Positions 17,589 through 26,893 of a stretch of DNA of 64,000 nt are shown piece by piece (the stretch's first letter is position 1; every line of letters starts with the position of its first letter). This DNA is from Pontibacter silvestris (lineage in GTDB: Bacteria; Bacteroidota; Bacteroidia; Cytophagales; Hymenobacteraceae). The DNA lies in contig NZ_JAJJWI010000001.1 of the NCBI RefSeq assembly GCF_020907275.1, positions 1-64,000 on the forward strand. Reading direction: 5' to 3'. Position numbers and translations under genes: made by a program. The notes below the pieces were generated by a model. That model saw only the letters and a program-made list of their open reading frames with translations. It searched no databases and was not told the DNA's origin.

Positions 17589-17894
17589 ATGGAAATAATA
17601 GTAGAGACTAAATCAGAAGGAGGGCATTTAGTTCTTTATGTCCATGATACGGTGAACGATAAGCGGATTCTTATTTTAAGAGACAACGCTGCAGGTAGAA
17701 TTATGCTTACTAGAGGAGTAAAGTACCGGTTTGAGTGGCGGGTCTGGAGCTTACAAAGTGCCAGCTACCATATTTATGCAGAAGTTGTGCCGTCCCATCC
17801 TGCATTTCCACTGTTCGACTGGCCCGAAGAATTCCAGGAGGCATTGTATAAGGAAGCTCATAATGATGGCGGAGGATTTTATTTTACTCTATAG
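17589..17894 (+). CDS. Unrecognised 101-residue protein
   Basis: A small cytoplasmic-looking protein with no signal peptide, membrane segment or known motif. It reads as a beta-rich fold (EIIVETKSEGGHLVLYVHD..) with several aromatic residues near the end (FPLFDWPEEF). The ATG at 17589 is followed by a full frame, and the next gene begins 11 bp after its stop, so the two are probably co-transcribed. I do not recognise the family and give no function. Confidence 0.65.
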   Translation: MEIIVETKSEGGHLVLYVHDTVNDKRILILRDNAAGRIMLTRGVKYRFEWRVWSLQSASYHIYAEVVPSHPAFPLFDWPEEFQEALYKEAHNDGGGFYFTL

Positions 17895-17905
17895 TTGAGA
17901 ACCTT

Positions 17906-19051
17906 ATGAAGAAAAACTACCTGATACTTTTTGTTTTCCTCTGCTTACTGCCCAATTACCTACTGTCCCAGGTTGTTGATAATTCTGTTCCCCAGGAGCT
18001 TATTGATACCACGCTTTCTCATGATAAAGAACAACTACAGACAGCAAAGTTCTATAGTCCCTTTGGTATGAACCTGCTATCAAATTTTGTGTCTAATATA
18101 AGTTTGTCTTCTGCCTTTAACCAAGGTGAAAATGGGAAAGTAGAGTTGAAGTACAACGACAATTGGTTAACTATAGGCCTGATGGCAGATCAGAAGATTA
18201 GCAGTGAAGCAAGCGAGGCAACATTACTTGGTTTGCAGGGCCTTAGCCCTGGTACCACTGTGGGACTAAGCCTGCAAAAGTTATTCTGGAGAGCAAGCGT
18301 ATCTAACAGTTCATTTAACAACTTCCAGAAAGCAAAAGAAAGTTACGCAGCCAGAAACAATATAAAAGACCCAAGGCTGCTGACGTATCAGGAAATTTTG
18401 AGCAGAGGGAATGAAACAGAAAGAAAACTGGTAAGGAACATAATGCTGCGGTCACCATTTTTTGTTAATGTAAACTATGCTATAACTAAAACCAGCCACA
18501 CCTATGTTTCTGACTCTACATCGCTCCTAGAAACAAGCAGGGAACATCTCGCGCCTTCTTTTTCTGTTTCTGTAGGTATGCCTCTGAATACAGGAGAAAA
18601 GTTTAACTCCTATTTGGCTTTTGGCTACAACTATACTGTTTCATATGCTAGTGGCAATGAAGTTACGCTGATTTCCCCTTTCGGAACATCCGGCAATTTT
18701 ATTAGCCAGGATATTGTGTTTGGTGAACCGGTCAGGCAGAGTGATAACATTGTAAACGTAGAGTATAGGAGCAACATCAAAGTAGCTACTAATAATGATA
18801 AATCTGTTTTTCTTGGCATTGCTCCGCTAGCTTCTTATAGTTTTGATACGGAGCGACTTGCCATTTCACTTCCGGTATACTTTATAAACGGAGTTACAGA
18901 CGATGGAAAACCAACTGGTCTGCAAGGAGGCTTAAGAATTGGTTACCTTACCAGCACACAAAGCGGAGAGTTCAGCAGCCTTAAAGAAGGGCTGACGACG
19001 CAGTTAATTGTTTCTGTTCCTTTTGATGTTTTTGGTAATCTTAAGCAATAA
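17906..19051 (+). CDS. Secreted/outer-membrane beta-rich protein of unknown function
   Basis: A 381-residue protein with a signal peptide (MKKNYLILFVFLCLLPNYLLSQ, cleavage after about residue 21). The mature part alternates polar and hydrophobic residues in short strands separated by turns (SVSVGMPLNTGEKF, NSYLAFGYNYTVSY, GGLRIGYLT), as in outer-membrane beta-barrels. It ends FDVFGNLKQ rather than with a clear terminal aromatic barrel signature. It follows the 101-residue gene by 11 bp. No family is recognised, so its partner role is unknown. Confidence 0.7.
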   Translation: MKKNYLILFVFLCLLPNYLLSQVVDNSVPQELIDTTLSHDKEQLQTAKFYSPFGMNLLSNFVSNISLSSAFNQGENGKVELKYNDNWLTIGLMADQKISSEASEATLLGLQGLSPGTTVGLSLQKLFWRASVSNSSFNNFQKAKESYAARNNIKDPRLLTYQEILSRGNETERKLVRNIMLRSPFFVNVNYAITKTSHTYVSDSTSLLETSREHLAPSFSVSVGMPLNTGEKFNSYLAFGYNYTVSYASGNEVTLISPFGTSGNFISQDIVFGEPVRQSDNIVNVEYRSNIKVATNNDKSVFLGIAPLASYSFDTERLAISLPVYFINGVTDDGKPTGLQGGLRIGYLTSTQSGEFSSLKEGLTTQLIVSVPFDVFGNLKQ

Positions 19052-19143
19052 TGCACAAGGTTTAACAGCAACTCCCGTTCTTTACCATGTAACATCGGCA
19101 ATAAGCAAAGTATGCTGAGTAACATTACAAACATTTTATTTTT

Positions 19144-19998
19144 ATGAGCAGACACCGCTTAGTTTATTTTATATTTTTTACTCTTTTAACATTCGGCTGT
19201 AAACAGGTTGCAGTTACTCCCCATAGATCTTTAGGTATTTTTGAGCAGGAACACCTTATTTTAGGAAATCCCAGTGAGGCAACCTCAGATACGATCAACT
19301 ACAATAACTTTCTTATGGCAAAGCCCCAGTATGTGTTGTCGTACAGCCGCGACAGGGGTACACCGAATTGGGTAAGCTGGCATGTAAATAAAGACTGGCT
19401 CGGCAGTGCTTCTCGCCAGAATGACTTTAGGGCTGATGAGAACTTGCCAACTGGCTGGTACCGTGTTAATGGGTCCAGTTACAGCAGAAGCGGATTTGAC
19501 AGGGGGCATAATGTGCCTTCTGCTGATCGTACCCTATCTTCTGAAGCTAACTCTGCCACTTTTCTGATGACAAACATGGTTCCTCAGGCTCCGCGGAACA
19601 ACCAGGAAACCTGGGCGAGCCTGGAAAATTATACACGAGACTTGGTAGAACAGGGGCAGGAAGTATATGTGATTATGGGCAGCTACGGGGCGGGAGGCAC
19701 CGGAAGCAATGGTACAGCCAGAACAATTGATGAAGGAAGAGTTACTGTGCCCAGTCGCATCTGGAAAATACTGTTAGTTTTGCCAGAGGGGCAAAACGAC
19801 CTCTCCCGTGTCACGGTTAACACTAGGGTAATAGCTATTGATACTCCTAATATGAATACTTTAAACTCCAACTGGCGCACTTACCTTACCACAGTAGATG
19901 CCATTGAAGCTGTAACCGGTTATGATTTACTTTCTTCTGTACCAGAGGATATACAACAGGTAATAGAGAAAAGGTTAGACACTGTAAGTACGCCATAG
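19144..19998 (+). CDS. DNA/RNA non-specific endonuclease (NUC1 family), probable lipoprotein
   Basis: A 284-residue beta-beta-alpha metal nuclease. The signature FDRGHNVPSADR is present with catalytic His122 in DRGH (119-122), and the Mg-binding Asn and neighbouring Glu lie in NNQETWASLEN (about 152-162). The N-terminus is a signal sequence ending FGC (Cys19), a likely lipobox, so the enzyme is probably anchored to the envelope and acts on external nucleic acids for nutrient use or defence. It lies 92 bp after the barrel-like gene and may be transcribed separately. Confidence 0.9.
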   Translation: MSRHRLVYFIFFTLLTFGCKQVAVTPHRSLGIFEQEHLILGNPSEATSDTINYNNFLMAKPQYVLSYSRDRGTPNWVSWHVNKDWLGSASRQNDFRADENLPTGWYRVNGSSYSRSGFDRGHNVPSADRTLSSEANSATFLMTNMVPQAPRNNQETWASLENYTRDLVEQGQEVYVIMGSYGAGGTGSNGTARTIDEGRVTVPSRIWKILLVLPEGQNDLSRVTVNTRVIAIDTPNMNTLNSNWRTYLTTVDAIEAVTGYDLLSSVPEDIQQVIEKRLDTVSTP

Positions 19999-20312
19999 CT
20001 ATAAGGGTATCTACATAAAATAAGATAATCGATTTCTGTGTATTTAAAGTGTTTTTTAACAACAATAGTTTTATTCTTCAAGGCAGATGAGTTTCTTCTT
20101 TTGCATGCGAGAGTTATCCTTAGCTTTATAATTCTTAGATAAACGCTTTATTTTCGTGTACCAAAGTCTGAGTAGCCTTATTTAAGTCTTTGTCGTTTTT
20201 CTAGGGCAAAATAGCTGATCTTTAGTTTGTTTGGTCTAAAAGGCAAGCGGGGATATTACAATCCTTAATTTGGGTTAAAGATTTAGTTAAGCCCTTTTAA
20301 ACCTGTAAGACT
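19999..20312. other. AT-rich intergenic region, nothing recognised
   Basis: 314 bp with no gene, no strong hairpin and no clear promoter elements seen on either strand. Confidence 0.5.
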
Positions 20313-20642
20313 ATGAAAAAGCTATTATTTAAAGCTGCCTTATGTGGAGGCATTTTCGCTACATTATTTTTTCCTGCAGAAGCACAGGTTTCACAGCCTG
20401 TTTCTGGTAATTGGGTAGTAGAAACCAATACTATAAAGCAAAACTATTCAGTAGTTCGGTTCTACAATCAGCAGAAGACGTTGATATACGAGGAGAAGTT
20501 GTATGGTGTTCACTTAGATGTTACCAAGCCAAAAACAAGAAAGATGTTAGACAAGACATTAAAGAATGTATTGAATAGTACCTTGGTAGCCTGGCAAACA
20601 TCTAAAGGTGCTATGACGGCTCACCGAATGGTAACACGCTAA
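20313..20642 (+). CDS. Small secreted protein of unknown function
   Basis: A 109-residue protein with a clear signal peptide (MKKLLFKAALCGGIFATLFF, cleavage near AEAQ at about residue 25). The mature part is about 84 residues and basic near its end. No motif was recognised. It is monocistronic, with a strong terminator directly downstream. Similar short exported proteins are common in Cytophagales; no role is claimed. Confidence 0.75.
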   Translation: MKKLLFKAALCGGIFATLFFPAEAQVSQPVSGNWVVETNTIKQNYSVVRFYNQQKTLIYEEKLYGVHLDVTKPKTRKMLDKTLKNVLNSTLVAWQTSKGAMTAHRMVTR

Positions 20643-20671
20643 GAGCTTGCAACCTGCTATTCGGTTTTTCT

Positions 20672-20712
20672 AAATGCTGGCTGAGAGATGTAACCCTCAG
20701 CCAGCATTTTTT
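20672..20712 (+). terminator. Terminator after the small secreted protein
   Basis: Perfect 14-bp arms AAATGCTGGCTGAG (20672-20685) and CTCAGCCAGCATTT (20696-20709), followed by a short T-run. Confidence 0.8.
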
Positions 20713-20937
20713 GCTTTTCTCTATTGTATAAATTCATGAAGATATAGTAAGCTCTAAGCTTAATAAGTTGAAAAAAGCTTGTACAATATTTAAAACTTTT
20801 CTTCTCCTATTCGGTTAAACATGTTAATTCTTTAACAATTTATAACACATTTTAGAACCTCTAGTTCGTTGCACAAATAAAATTATTAAGTTTAGAATTC
20901 TGAATTCTCAACTTAGCATATATCGCTTAATCTAAAC

Positions 20938-21909
20938 ATGAAAAGAATAGGAGTTTACACATCCGGTGGCGACGCACCGGGCATGAACGCTTGCCTGAGA
21001 GCTGTTGTTCGCACAGCCGTTTACCATGGGCTTGAGGTGTACGGCATAAAGCGTGGTTACAATGGCATGATAAATGGCGAGATTTTTAAAATGGAATCTT
21101 CTTCGGTAAGTAACATAGTGCAATTGGGGGGTACTATGTTAAAGTCTGCCAGAAGTAAAGAGTTCATGACAAAAGAAGGGCGTCAGAAAGCATATGACCA
21201 ACTGCAGAAGTTCGGAATAGAAGGGTTAGTGGCTATTGGTGGAAATGGAACCTTTACAGGTGCCAAACTTTTTTTTGAGGAATACGGAATACCTACTTTA
21301 GGAGCACCAGGCACTATTGATAACGACCTTTACGGTACTGATTATACCATTGGTTATGACACTGCTGTTAATACAGCACTGGATGCCATTGATAAAATCC
21401 GTGATACAGCTGACAGTCATGAGCGTGTTTTCTTTATTGAAGTGATGGGGCGCGATTCTGGATACATTGCAGTTCCTTGCGCCATTGGGGGTGGTGCTGA
21501 AATTGTAATGATTCCGGAGGCGAAGGTGACTATCGAGAGTATAATTGATACATTACGGGCCGGCTGGAACCGTATGAAAACATCTTCAATTATTATTATT
21601 GCTGAAGGAGAAATAGAAGGTGGAGCCACAAAAGTAGCTACCAAGGTAATGGAAGCCTTACCGCAGATGGACGCGCGTGTATCTATTATCGGGCACGTAC
21701 AGCGCGGAGGTTCGCCAACAGCCTTTGACCGCTTGCTGGCCAGCAGGCTAGGTATTGCCTGTGTGGTGGGGTTAATAGAAGGGAAGAAAAATATGATGGC
21801 CGGCACTATAAACTCAAGCCTTGTTTATACTCCTTTTGAAGAGACCATCACAAAGAAGAAAGGCCTGAGCCCTAATTTTACGCAGATGGTGGAAATGCTA
21901 TCCATCTAA
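20938..21909 (+). CDS. pfkA: ATP-dependent 6-phosphofructokinase
   Basis: A 323-residue bacterial PFK that makes fructose 1,6-bisphosphate from fructose 6-phosphate. The ATP site motif TSGGDAPGMNACLRAVV lies at the N-terminus. The catalytic loop PGTIDNDLYGTDYTIGYDTA contains the catalytic Asp of TIDND. MGRDSGYIA and HVQRGGSPTAFDR are the substrate-binding segments. Length and motifs match typical allosteric PfkA. It is monocistronic, with a hairpin downstream. It would connect the ketose cassette to glycolysis, although it is a general housekeeping enzyme. Confidence 0.96.
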   Translation: MKRIGVYTSGGDAPGMNACLRAVVRTAVYHGLEVYGIKRGYNGMINGEIFKMESSSVSNIVQLGGTMLKSARSKEFMTKEGRQKAYDQLQKFGIEGLVAIGGNGTFTGAKLFFEEYGIPTLGAPGTIDNDLYGTDYTIGYDTAVNTALDAIDKIRDTADSHERVFFIEVMGRDSGYIAVPCAIGGGAEIVMIPEAKVTIESIIDTLRAGWNRMKTSSIIIIAEGEIEGGATKVATKVMEALPQMDARVSIIGHVQRGGSPTAFDRLLASRLGIACVVGLIEGKKNMMAGTINSSLVYTPFEETITKKKGLSPNFTQMVEMLSI

Positions 21910-22020
21910 CCTTTAGGCTACCTGAGTTATTGAAGTTGTCTATGGAAGTACTTAAAAAATCTTGCCGCAGATAAAGTAGTTACTTGGCGGTATTAGTTTA
22001 AGCATAAGCAAGATACATAT

Positions 22021-22067
22021 TATAAAGCCAGCAGCGGATACGGTGGTGCTTTTCTGCTGGCTTTATA
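22021..22067. terminator. Hairpin terminator downstream of pfkA
   Basis: Perfect 14-bp arms TATAAAGCCAGCAG (22021-22034) and CTGCTGGCTTTATA (22054-22067). The T-run is weak, but position and stem strength support termination. Confidence 0.65.
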
Positions 22068-22159
22068 ATTTAAAATATATTCAGATACAATTAATTTGAA
22101 TATGATAAGTTATTCATGTGAAAGAAAGGCTACATAGGACTTACTTAAGCTATATTCAT

Positions 22160-23258
22160 ATGAAAATGAAACTCTGGAAAAAGACGCAGGCAAAAGCGAA
22201 GCCTAAAGCAAAAAAGAGTTTAGCCCGTGAATGGGCTGATGCAGTTATGTTTGCCGTAATTGTCAGCACTATTATTCGCTGGGCTACCTTTGAGGCGTAC
22301 GCCATACCTAGTTCGTCTATGGAAAAGTCGCTATTGGTAGGCGACCATCGTTTGTGAGTAAACTGCATTATGGTCCTCGTACTCCCCTTACACCTTTACA
22401 ATTTCCTCTTACACATCAGACTATATGGGGTACTGGTCTATCTTCTTATTCTGATGTTATACAGCTAAATTCATTTCGTTTGCCTGGTCTTTCAGAAATC
22501 AAGCGCAACGATGCGGTTGTGTTTAACTATCCGCCGGAGGTAGAGCATCCGGTAGATCTGAAGACATATTATATTAAGCGTTGTATAGCTGTTGCCGGAG
22601 ATTCTATTGCCATACGAGATATGCAGGGTACATTAATGGGAAACCTGTTGAAAACCCTGAAAAGATACAGTATAGGTACCTTCTGTTAACGGAGAAAGTG
22701 CTAAGCGAAAAGTTTTTCCGTGACCGGGGCATTACCGATATCATAAACATAGAGGGCGGCTACACAGTAGATACCAGTCCGGAAAAAGCGAAGGCTATGG
22801 CTGCTTTAGATTTTATAAGTGAAGTAAGGTTATGTACCCTTATGCCTGGTGAGGCTGAGCCTGATGCTTTCCCAAAGGCTCCAGCTGTTTACAACTGGAA
22901 TAGGGATAACTTCGGACCTTTATATATTCCGAAAGCAGGAGCAACTGTAGCTATAACGTCAGAAACTCTTCCGCTTTACCAACAGGCTATTCTATACTAT
23001 GAACACAACAAACATGCTGAAGTGCGCAATGGGAAGTTGTTTATTAATGGAAAAGAGATAGATCAGTATACTTTCAAACAGAACTATTACTTTATGATGG
23101 GAGACAATCGTCACAACTCACTTGATTCCCGTTATTGGGGCTTTGTGCCGGAAGATCATCTTGTTGGCAAAGCCATACTTGTCTGGATGTCAGCAGATAC
23201 TGATGGAAGTTTGCTGGACAAGATCAGATGGGACCGTTTGTTTACTGTGATTGATTAA
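22160..23258 (+). pseudogene. lepB: Signal peptidase I gene interrupted by two single-base frameshifts
   Basis: Three overlapping frames together encode one signal peptidase I. Frame one carries the membrane anchor and the catalytic serine (PSSSMEKSLLVGD) and stops at 22355-22357. Frame two (about 22351-22689) continues with FVSKLHYGPRTPLTPLQ and the catalytic lysine region YYIKRCIAVAGDSIAIRDMQ. Frame three (about 22628-23258) resumes with INGKPVENPEKIQY and the box-E motif GDNRHNSLDSR. Each break fits loss of one base in a homopolymer (TTTT to TTT near 22351, GGGG to GGG near 22626). All catalytic parts remain, so this is either a recent pseudogene or a sequencing artefact. An ATG at 22160 is the likely start; an in-frame GTG at 22118 is possible. 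Confidence 0.82.
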
Positions 23259-23405
23259 CCCCGATGGCTGATTCTTTTCCCTGCTCTACTTTTTGCTTCA
23301 TGTTATCCTCATCAAGGATAACATGAAGCTTTAGATGCTGGTGTGAGCGCTGTAAGTTTAGCGCATTTTCTGTAAAAGAGCAGAAGGTGGCGTTTCATAA
23401 GCAAA

Positions 23406-23885
23406 ATGCTTAATTTTACAGAGATGTATACACGAGAACAAGCTTCACAACTCCGTCAGACTTTCTGGACAACCTTTGGGCAATACATTGCACCACAGCC
23501 CTCTGCAGAAGGTCTGAAAATAAACTGGTCTAATTACAAGACGGGAATAAAGGATGTATTTTTCAGGATGCATGCAGATAAAAAGACTGCCTTTATAGCC
23601 ATAGAATTAACACAATCGGACCCGGAAATACAGGAATTGTTTTTTGAGCAGTTCCTAGAGCTGAAAGCCTATCTGCATGACATATTAGGGGAAGAGTGGG
23701 AGTGGAGCCTGCATACTTCAGATGAATATGGAAGAACTGTTAGCAGGATTTACAAAGAGATTGCTCCTGTAAACATATTTAATAAAGATGATTGGCCACA
23801 ACTCATTTCTTTTTTTAAACCACGCATTATTGCTTTAGATGAATTCTGGAGCGATGCCAAGTACAGCTTCGAAAGCTTGAAATAA
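23406..23885 (+). CDS. DUF4268 domain protein
   Basis: A 159-residue soluble protein matching the stand-alone DUF4268 type: TREQASQLRQTFWTTFGQY at the start, NWSNYKTGIKDVFFRM in the middle, and IYKEIAPVNIFNKDDWPQLISFF near the end. The family's function is unknown; in longer proteins the domain follows restriction-like nuclease regions, but no nuclease motif is visible here. There is no signal peptide. It is likely monocistronic. Confidence 0.8.
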   Translation: MLNFTEMYTREQASQLRQTFWTTFGQYIAPQPSAEGLKINWSNYKTGIKDVFFRMHADKKTAFIAIELTQSDPEIQELFFEQFLELKAYLHDILGEEWEWSLHTSDEYGRTVSRIYKEIAPVNIFNKDDWPQLISFFKPRIIALDEFWSDAKYSFESLK

Positions 23886-24530
23886 TTTTCAACAGAGCAT
23901 ATTCAGGCCTATTGCCTAATGTGAGTACAGTAATCTAGAGGTTTTAACTTATTACCCTGGTTCCCTCGAGGAGGCTGTACATCAGAAGCCATATCAGACT
24001 TAGTAAATCCCATTCTGAGTTAGTAGTTCGCTTGCAACTCCTTTCAACAAGCGTATCTTTATTCATTAGGCAATAAAATAAAAATCTTTAATGTTGAAGG
24101 CTTTCAAGGAAAACAAAAAAACATCTTTAAACTCTTTAACGTTTGTTAGTGTTGTTGAAAAATAGTAATATGTTATCTTAAACAGGTGAAACTATCAGCA
24201 AGATAAATTTTGTATAATAATTTATCTAAACACAAGATGATAGAAGGTCTGAATAGTAGTGACAGTAACTGCTGTTAGAATACCGAAGAGTAGCTCTTTA
24301 GCAGAAGGCACAGCGATTAAAGTACCTTAATTAAACTCAAAGGAGCTTTATATGTGCCAATAGTAAATATAAGAATACTAGGGTTTCAAGCCTTTGTTTT
24401 TAATGAGGTACATAATAAACAAAGGTGAGTTAAGGTATAGAATTGTTTTGGTCCCTGATAATGTTAAATTAATCTTTGTCCATATCTGTATTAGTAAACA
24501 AATAGTTTAAGATAACATCCGCTAACCCTT
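23886..24530. other. Long intergenic region upstream of the dehydrogenase pair
   Basis: This 645-bp AT-rich stretch has no credible gene. It holds a 14-bp inverted repeat whose copies are about 320 bp apart (24170-24183 and 24505-24518) and a short palindrome at 24201-24227 (AGATAAATT/AATTTATCT). The right copy of the long repeat lies 12 bp before the next ATG. Confidence 0.55.
24170..24518. repeat. 14-bp inverted repeat with 321-bp spacing
   Basis: ATGTTATCTTAAAC (24170-24183) recurs as its exact reverse complement at 24505-24518. No target-site duplication or transposase is visible, so regulator binding sites are more likely than a mobile element. Confidence 0.5.
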
Positions 24531-25067
24531 ATGAAAAGACGAGTACTTATTAAAAACATGGCTTTAGCAGCCGTAGGGCTCATGTTTCTTCCTGCCTGTG
24601 AAACCGGAACGAAAAAAGCCGCTGCTCAGTCGCTTCCGGTTTCACTCTCATCTGGCCAGGAAACATTATTAGCAGAAGTTGTTGACACTATCATTCCTGC
24701 TACTGATACACCCGGAGCAAAAGAACTAAATGTACATTTTTTTGTCTACAATATGGTAACAGACTGCTATGAGCAAGAGGTGCTGGAAAGCTTTGTAAAA
24801 GGCTTAGATACAGTGGAAGATATAACTCAGAATAATTTTGGAAAATCTTTTGGAGAATGCAATGCTGCTCAGCGAACGGAAATACTAGGCAAACTAGAGC
24901 GGTCGGGGAAGGATGATCAAAAAGAATTCTTTGCCCTTGTTAAAAAACTCACCATTCAGGGATACATGAACTCTGAATATGTAATGACTAATCTTACCAA
25001 TTATCAGATGATTCCGGGCCATTACTATGGTTGTGTACCGGTAAAAGAATCTAAACAAGCTGCTTAA
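24531..25067 (+). CDS. Gluconate 2-dehydrogenase subunit 3-family protein (small subunit), Tat-like lipoprotein
   Basis: A 178-residue small subunit of a membrane-bound flavoprotein dehydrogenase. The N-terminus MKRRVLIKNMALAAVGLMFLP has a twin-arginine-like RRVLIK motif and a lipobox ending PAC (Cys23). The mature region contains LLAEVVDTIIPATDTPGAKELNVHFFV, the typical start of this family, and ends MIPGHYYGCVP. In known complexes the small subunit carries the Tat signal and brings the folded FAD subunit across the membrane. The GMC gene follows 13 bp later, consistent with that arrangement. Confidence 0.9.
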   Translation: MKRRVLIKNMALAAVGLMFLPACETGTKKAAAQSLPVSLSSGQETLLAEVVDTIIPATDTPGAKELNVHFFVYNMVTDCYEQEVLESFVKGLDTVEDITQNNFGKSFGECNAAQRTEILGKLERSGKDDQKEFFALVKKLTIQGYMNSEYVMTNLTNYQMIPGHYYGCVPVKESKQAA

Positions 25068-25080
25068 TTCTCTTAAACAT

Positions 25081-26793
25081 ATGGCAAATTTATCGATAGA
25101 CGCTGTTAAAGAAAGAACTTACGATGCCATCGTAATTGGGTCGGGAATTAGTGGTGGTTGGGCAGCCAAAGAGCTGGCTGAAAAAGGTCTTAAAACACTT
25201 GTACTGGAGCGGGGAAGGGATGTGAAGCATATCAAAGACTATCCGACTACCTCTATGAATCCGTGGGAGTTTGAGCACCGGGGACAACTGCCCTTGGATG
25301 TTCGCAGCCAAAACCCGGTAATAAGTAAGTGCTATGCCTTTTATGAGGGTACTACCCACTTTTTTGTAAAAGATAACGAGCACCCTTATGTACAGGAAAA
25401 GCCTTTTGACTGGATTCGGGGTTATCAGGTTGGTGGAAAGTCGCTGCTGTGGGCACGGCAGACACAGCGCTGGAGCGACTTTGACTTTGAAGGACCAGCC
25501 CGTGATGGATTTGCTGTAGACTGGCCTATACGTTATAAGGACATTGCACCATGGTACAGCTATGTTGAAAAGTTTGCCGGTATCTCTGGTAATAAAGATG
25601 GTCTTCCTAATTTACCTGATGGAGAATTCCTGCCTCCGCATGAAATGAACTGTGTAGAAAGTCATTTTCAGAAACAGGTTGCCAGTAAGTATAAAGACCG
25701 CCATGTGATAATGGGGCGCTGTGCGCATATCACCAAACCTGAGCCAATTCACTTACAGCAGGGAAGGGCGCAATGCCAGCACCGGACCATTTGTGAGAGA
25801 GGCTGCCCTTTTGGTGGCTACTTCAGCAGTAATGCTTCTACCTTGCCCTGGGCTGCCAGAACAGGAAACATGACCTTACGCCCTAATGCGGTGGTACATT
25901 CTATTATCTATGATGAAGATAAAGGAAAAGCAACCGGTGTAAGAGTGATTGATGCCGATACCAAGGAGGCAACAGAGTTTTACGCCCGTATTATTTTCGT
26001 GAATGCAGCTGCTTTAAATACGAACCTGATTCTGTTAAATTCCACCTCTCGCCGTTTCCCGAATGGCTTAGGTAACGATAATGGATTGATGGGGAAATAT
26101 GTAGCTTTTCATAATTACCGCGCAAGAGTTTCTGCTGAATATGATGGCTTCCTGGAGTATACCACAGATGGACGTAGGCCAAACAGCCCGTACATTCCGC
26201 GTTTCCGTAATGTCTATAAACAGGAAACCAACTTCTTACGTGGCTATGCTGCGGGCTTTAGTGCATCACGGATGTCAGTACCAGGCGGAGATGGGCTGGG
26301 AGCAAGCCTGAAGGAGAGCCTGCTGAACCCTTCGCTGGGAGGCTGGCGTGTAGGTTCTCATATGATGGGGGAAACTATTCCGAAGGAAAGCAATTATGTA
26401 AGCCTTGATTTAAAACAAAAAGATGATTTTGGGATACCGCAGCTAAAGGTTTCTATAGATTACGATAATAATGATGAGAAAATGATTCAGGATTATTTTG
26501 AGCAGATAAGTGAAATGTTCACGAATGCTGGCTTCAAAAACATACGCACCTCAGACTCTAAACAAGCTCCCGGCTTAGACATTCATGAAATGGGAGGTGT
26601 AAGAATGGGACACGATCCGAAAATTTCGCTGCTAAACAAATGGAACCAGCTGCATGCCTGCAAGAATGTTTTTGTAACTGATGGGGCCTGTATGACATCT
26701 ACCTCAACACAAAATCCTTCTTTATCTTATATGGCCCTTACAGCTCGTGCAGTAGATTATGCCGTCAATGAACTAAAGAGAATGAATCTCTAA
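25081..26793 (+). CDS. GMC-family oxidoreductase, FAD subunit (sugar or glucoside dehydrogenase)
   Basis: A 570-residue flavoprotein. The FAD dinucleotide fold is YDAIVIGSGISGGWAAKELAE (GSGISGG at 20-26). The C-terminal GMC motifs include HEMGGVRMG and STSTQNPSLSYMALTARAVD. A cysteine-containing stretch CQHRTICERGCPFGGYF (about 237-253) is typical of the gluconate/sorbitol/glucoside dehydrogenase branch. It has no export signal of its own and probably crosses the membrane with the upstream small subunit. Possible substrates are gluconate (making a keto-gluconate) or the C3 hydroxyl of glycosides; sequence alone does not decide. Confidence 0.88.
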   Translation: MANLSIDAVKERTYDAIVIGSGISGGWAAKELAEKGLKTLVLERGRDVKHIKDYPTTSMNPWEFEHRGQLPLDVRSQNPVISKCYAFYEGTTHFFVKDNEHPYVQEKPFDWIRGYQVGGKSLLWARQTQRWSDFDFEGPARDGFAVDWPIRYKDIAPWYSYVEKFAGISGNKDGLPNLPDGEFLPPHEMNCVESHFQKQVASKYKDRHVIMGRCAHITKPEPIHLQQGRAQCQHRTICERGCPFGGYFSSNASTLPWAARTGNMTLRPNAVVHSIIYDEDKGKATGVRVIDADTKEATEFYARIIFVNAAALNTNLILLNSTSRRFPNGLGNDNGLMGKYVAFHNYRARVSAEYDGFLEYTTDGRRPNSPYIPRFRNVYKQETNFLRGYAAGFSASRMSVPGGDGLGASLKESLLNPSLGGWRVGSHMMGETIPKESNYVSLDLKQKDDFGIPQLKVSIDYDNNDEKMIQDYFEQISEMFTNAGFKNIRTSDSKQAPGLDIHEMGGVRMGHDPKISLLNKWNQLHACKNVFVTDGACMTSTSTQNPSLSYMALTARAVDYAVNELKRMNL

Positions 26794-26844
26794 TAAGGTT
26801 ATGCTTGTTTATAAGCTATTGGTTATTAATTAATTATGGCGTTC

Positions 26845-26893
26845 TTTATAATTAGCTCCGGCAAAGCGTAAATTTGCCGGGGCTAATTATAAA
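26845..26893. terminator. Strong bidirectional-looking hairpin after the GMC gene
   Basis: 21-nt arms (26845-26865 and 26873-26893) pair with a single T-G position; the loop is 7 nt. The core is CCGGCAAA/TTTGCCGG. Confidence 0.75.

Noticed and set aside
24170..24518. A miniature transposon bounded by the 14-bp inverted repeats
   Set aside because: No target-site duplication flanks the repeats and nothing inside resembles a transposase; regulator sites are a simpler reading.
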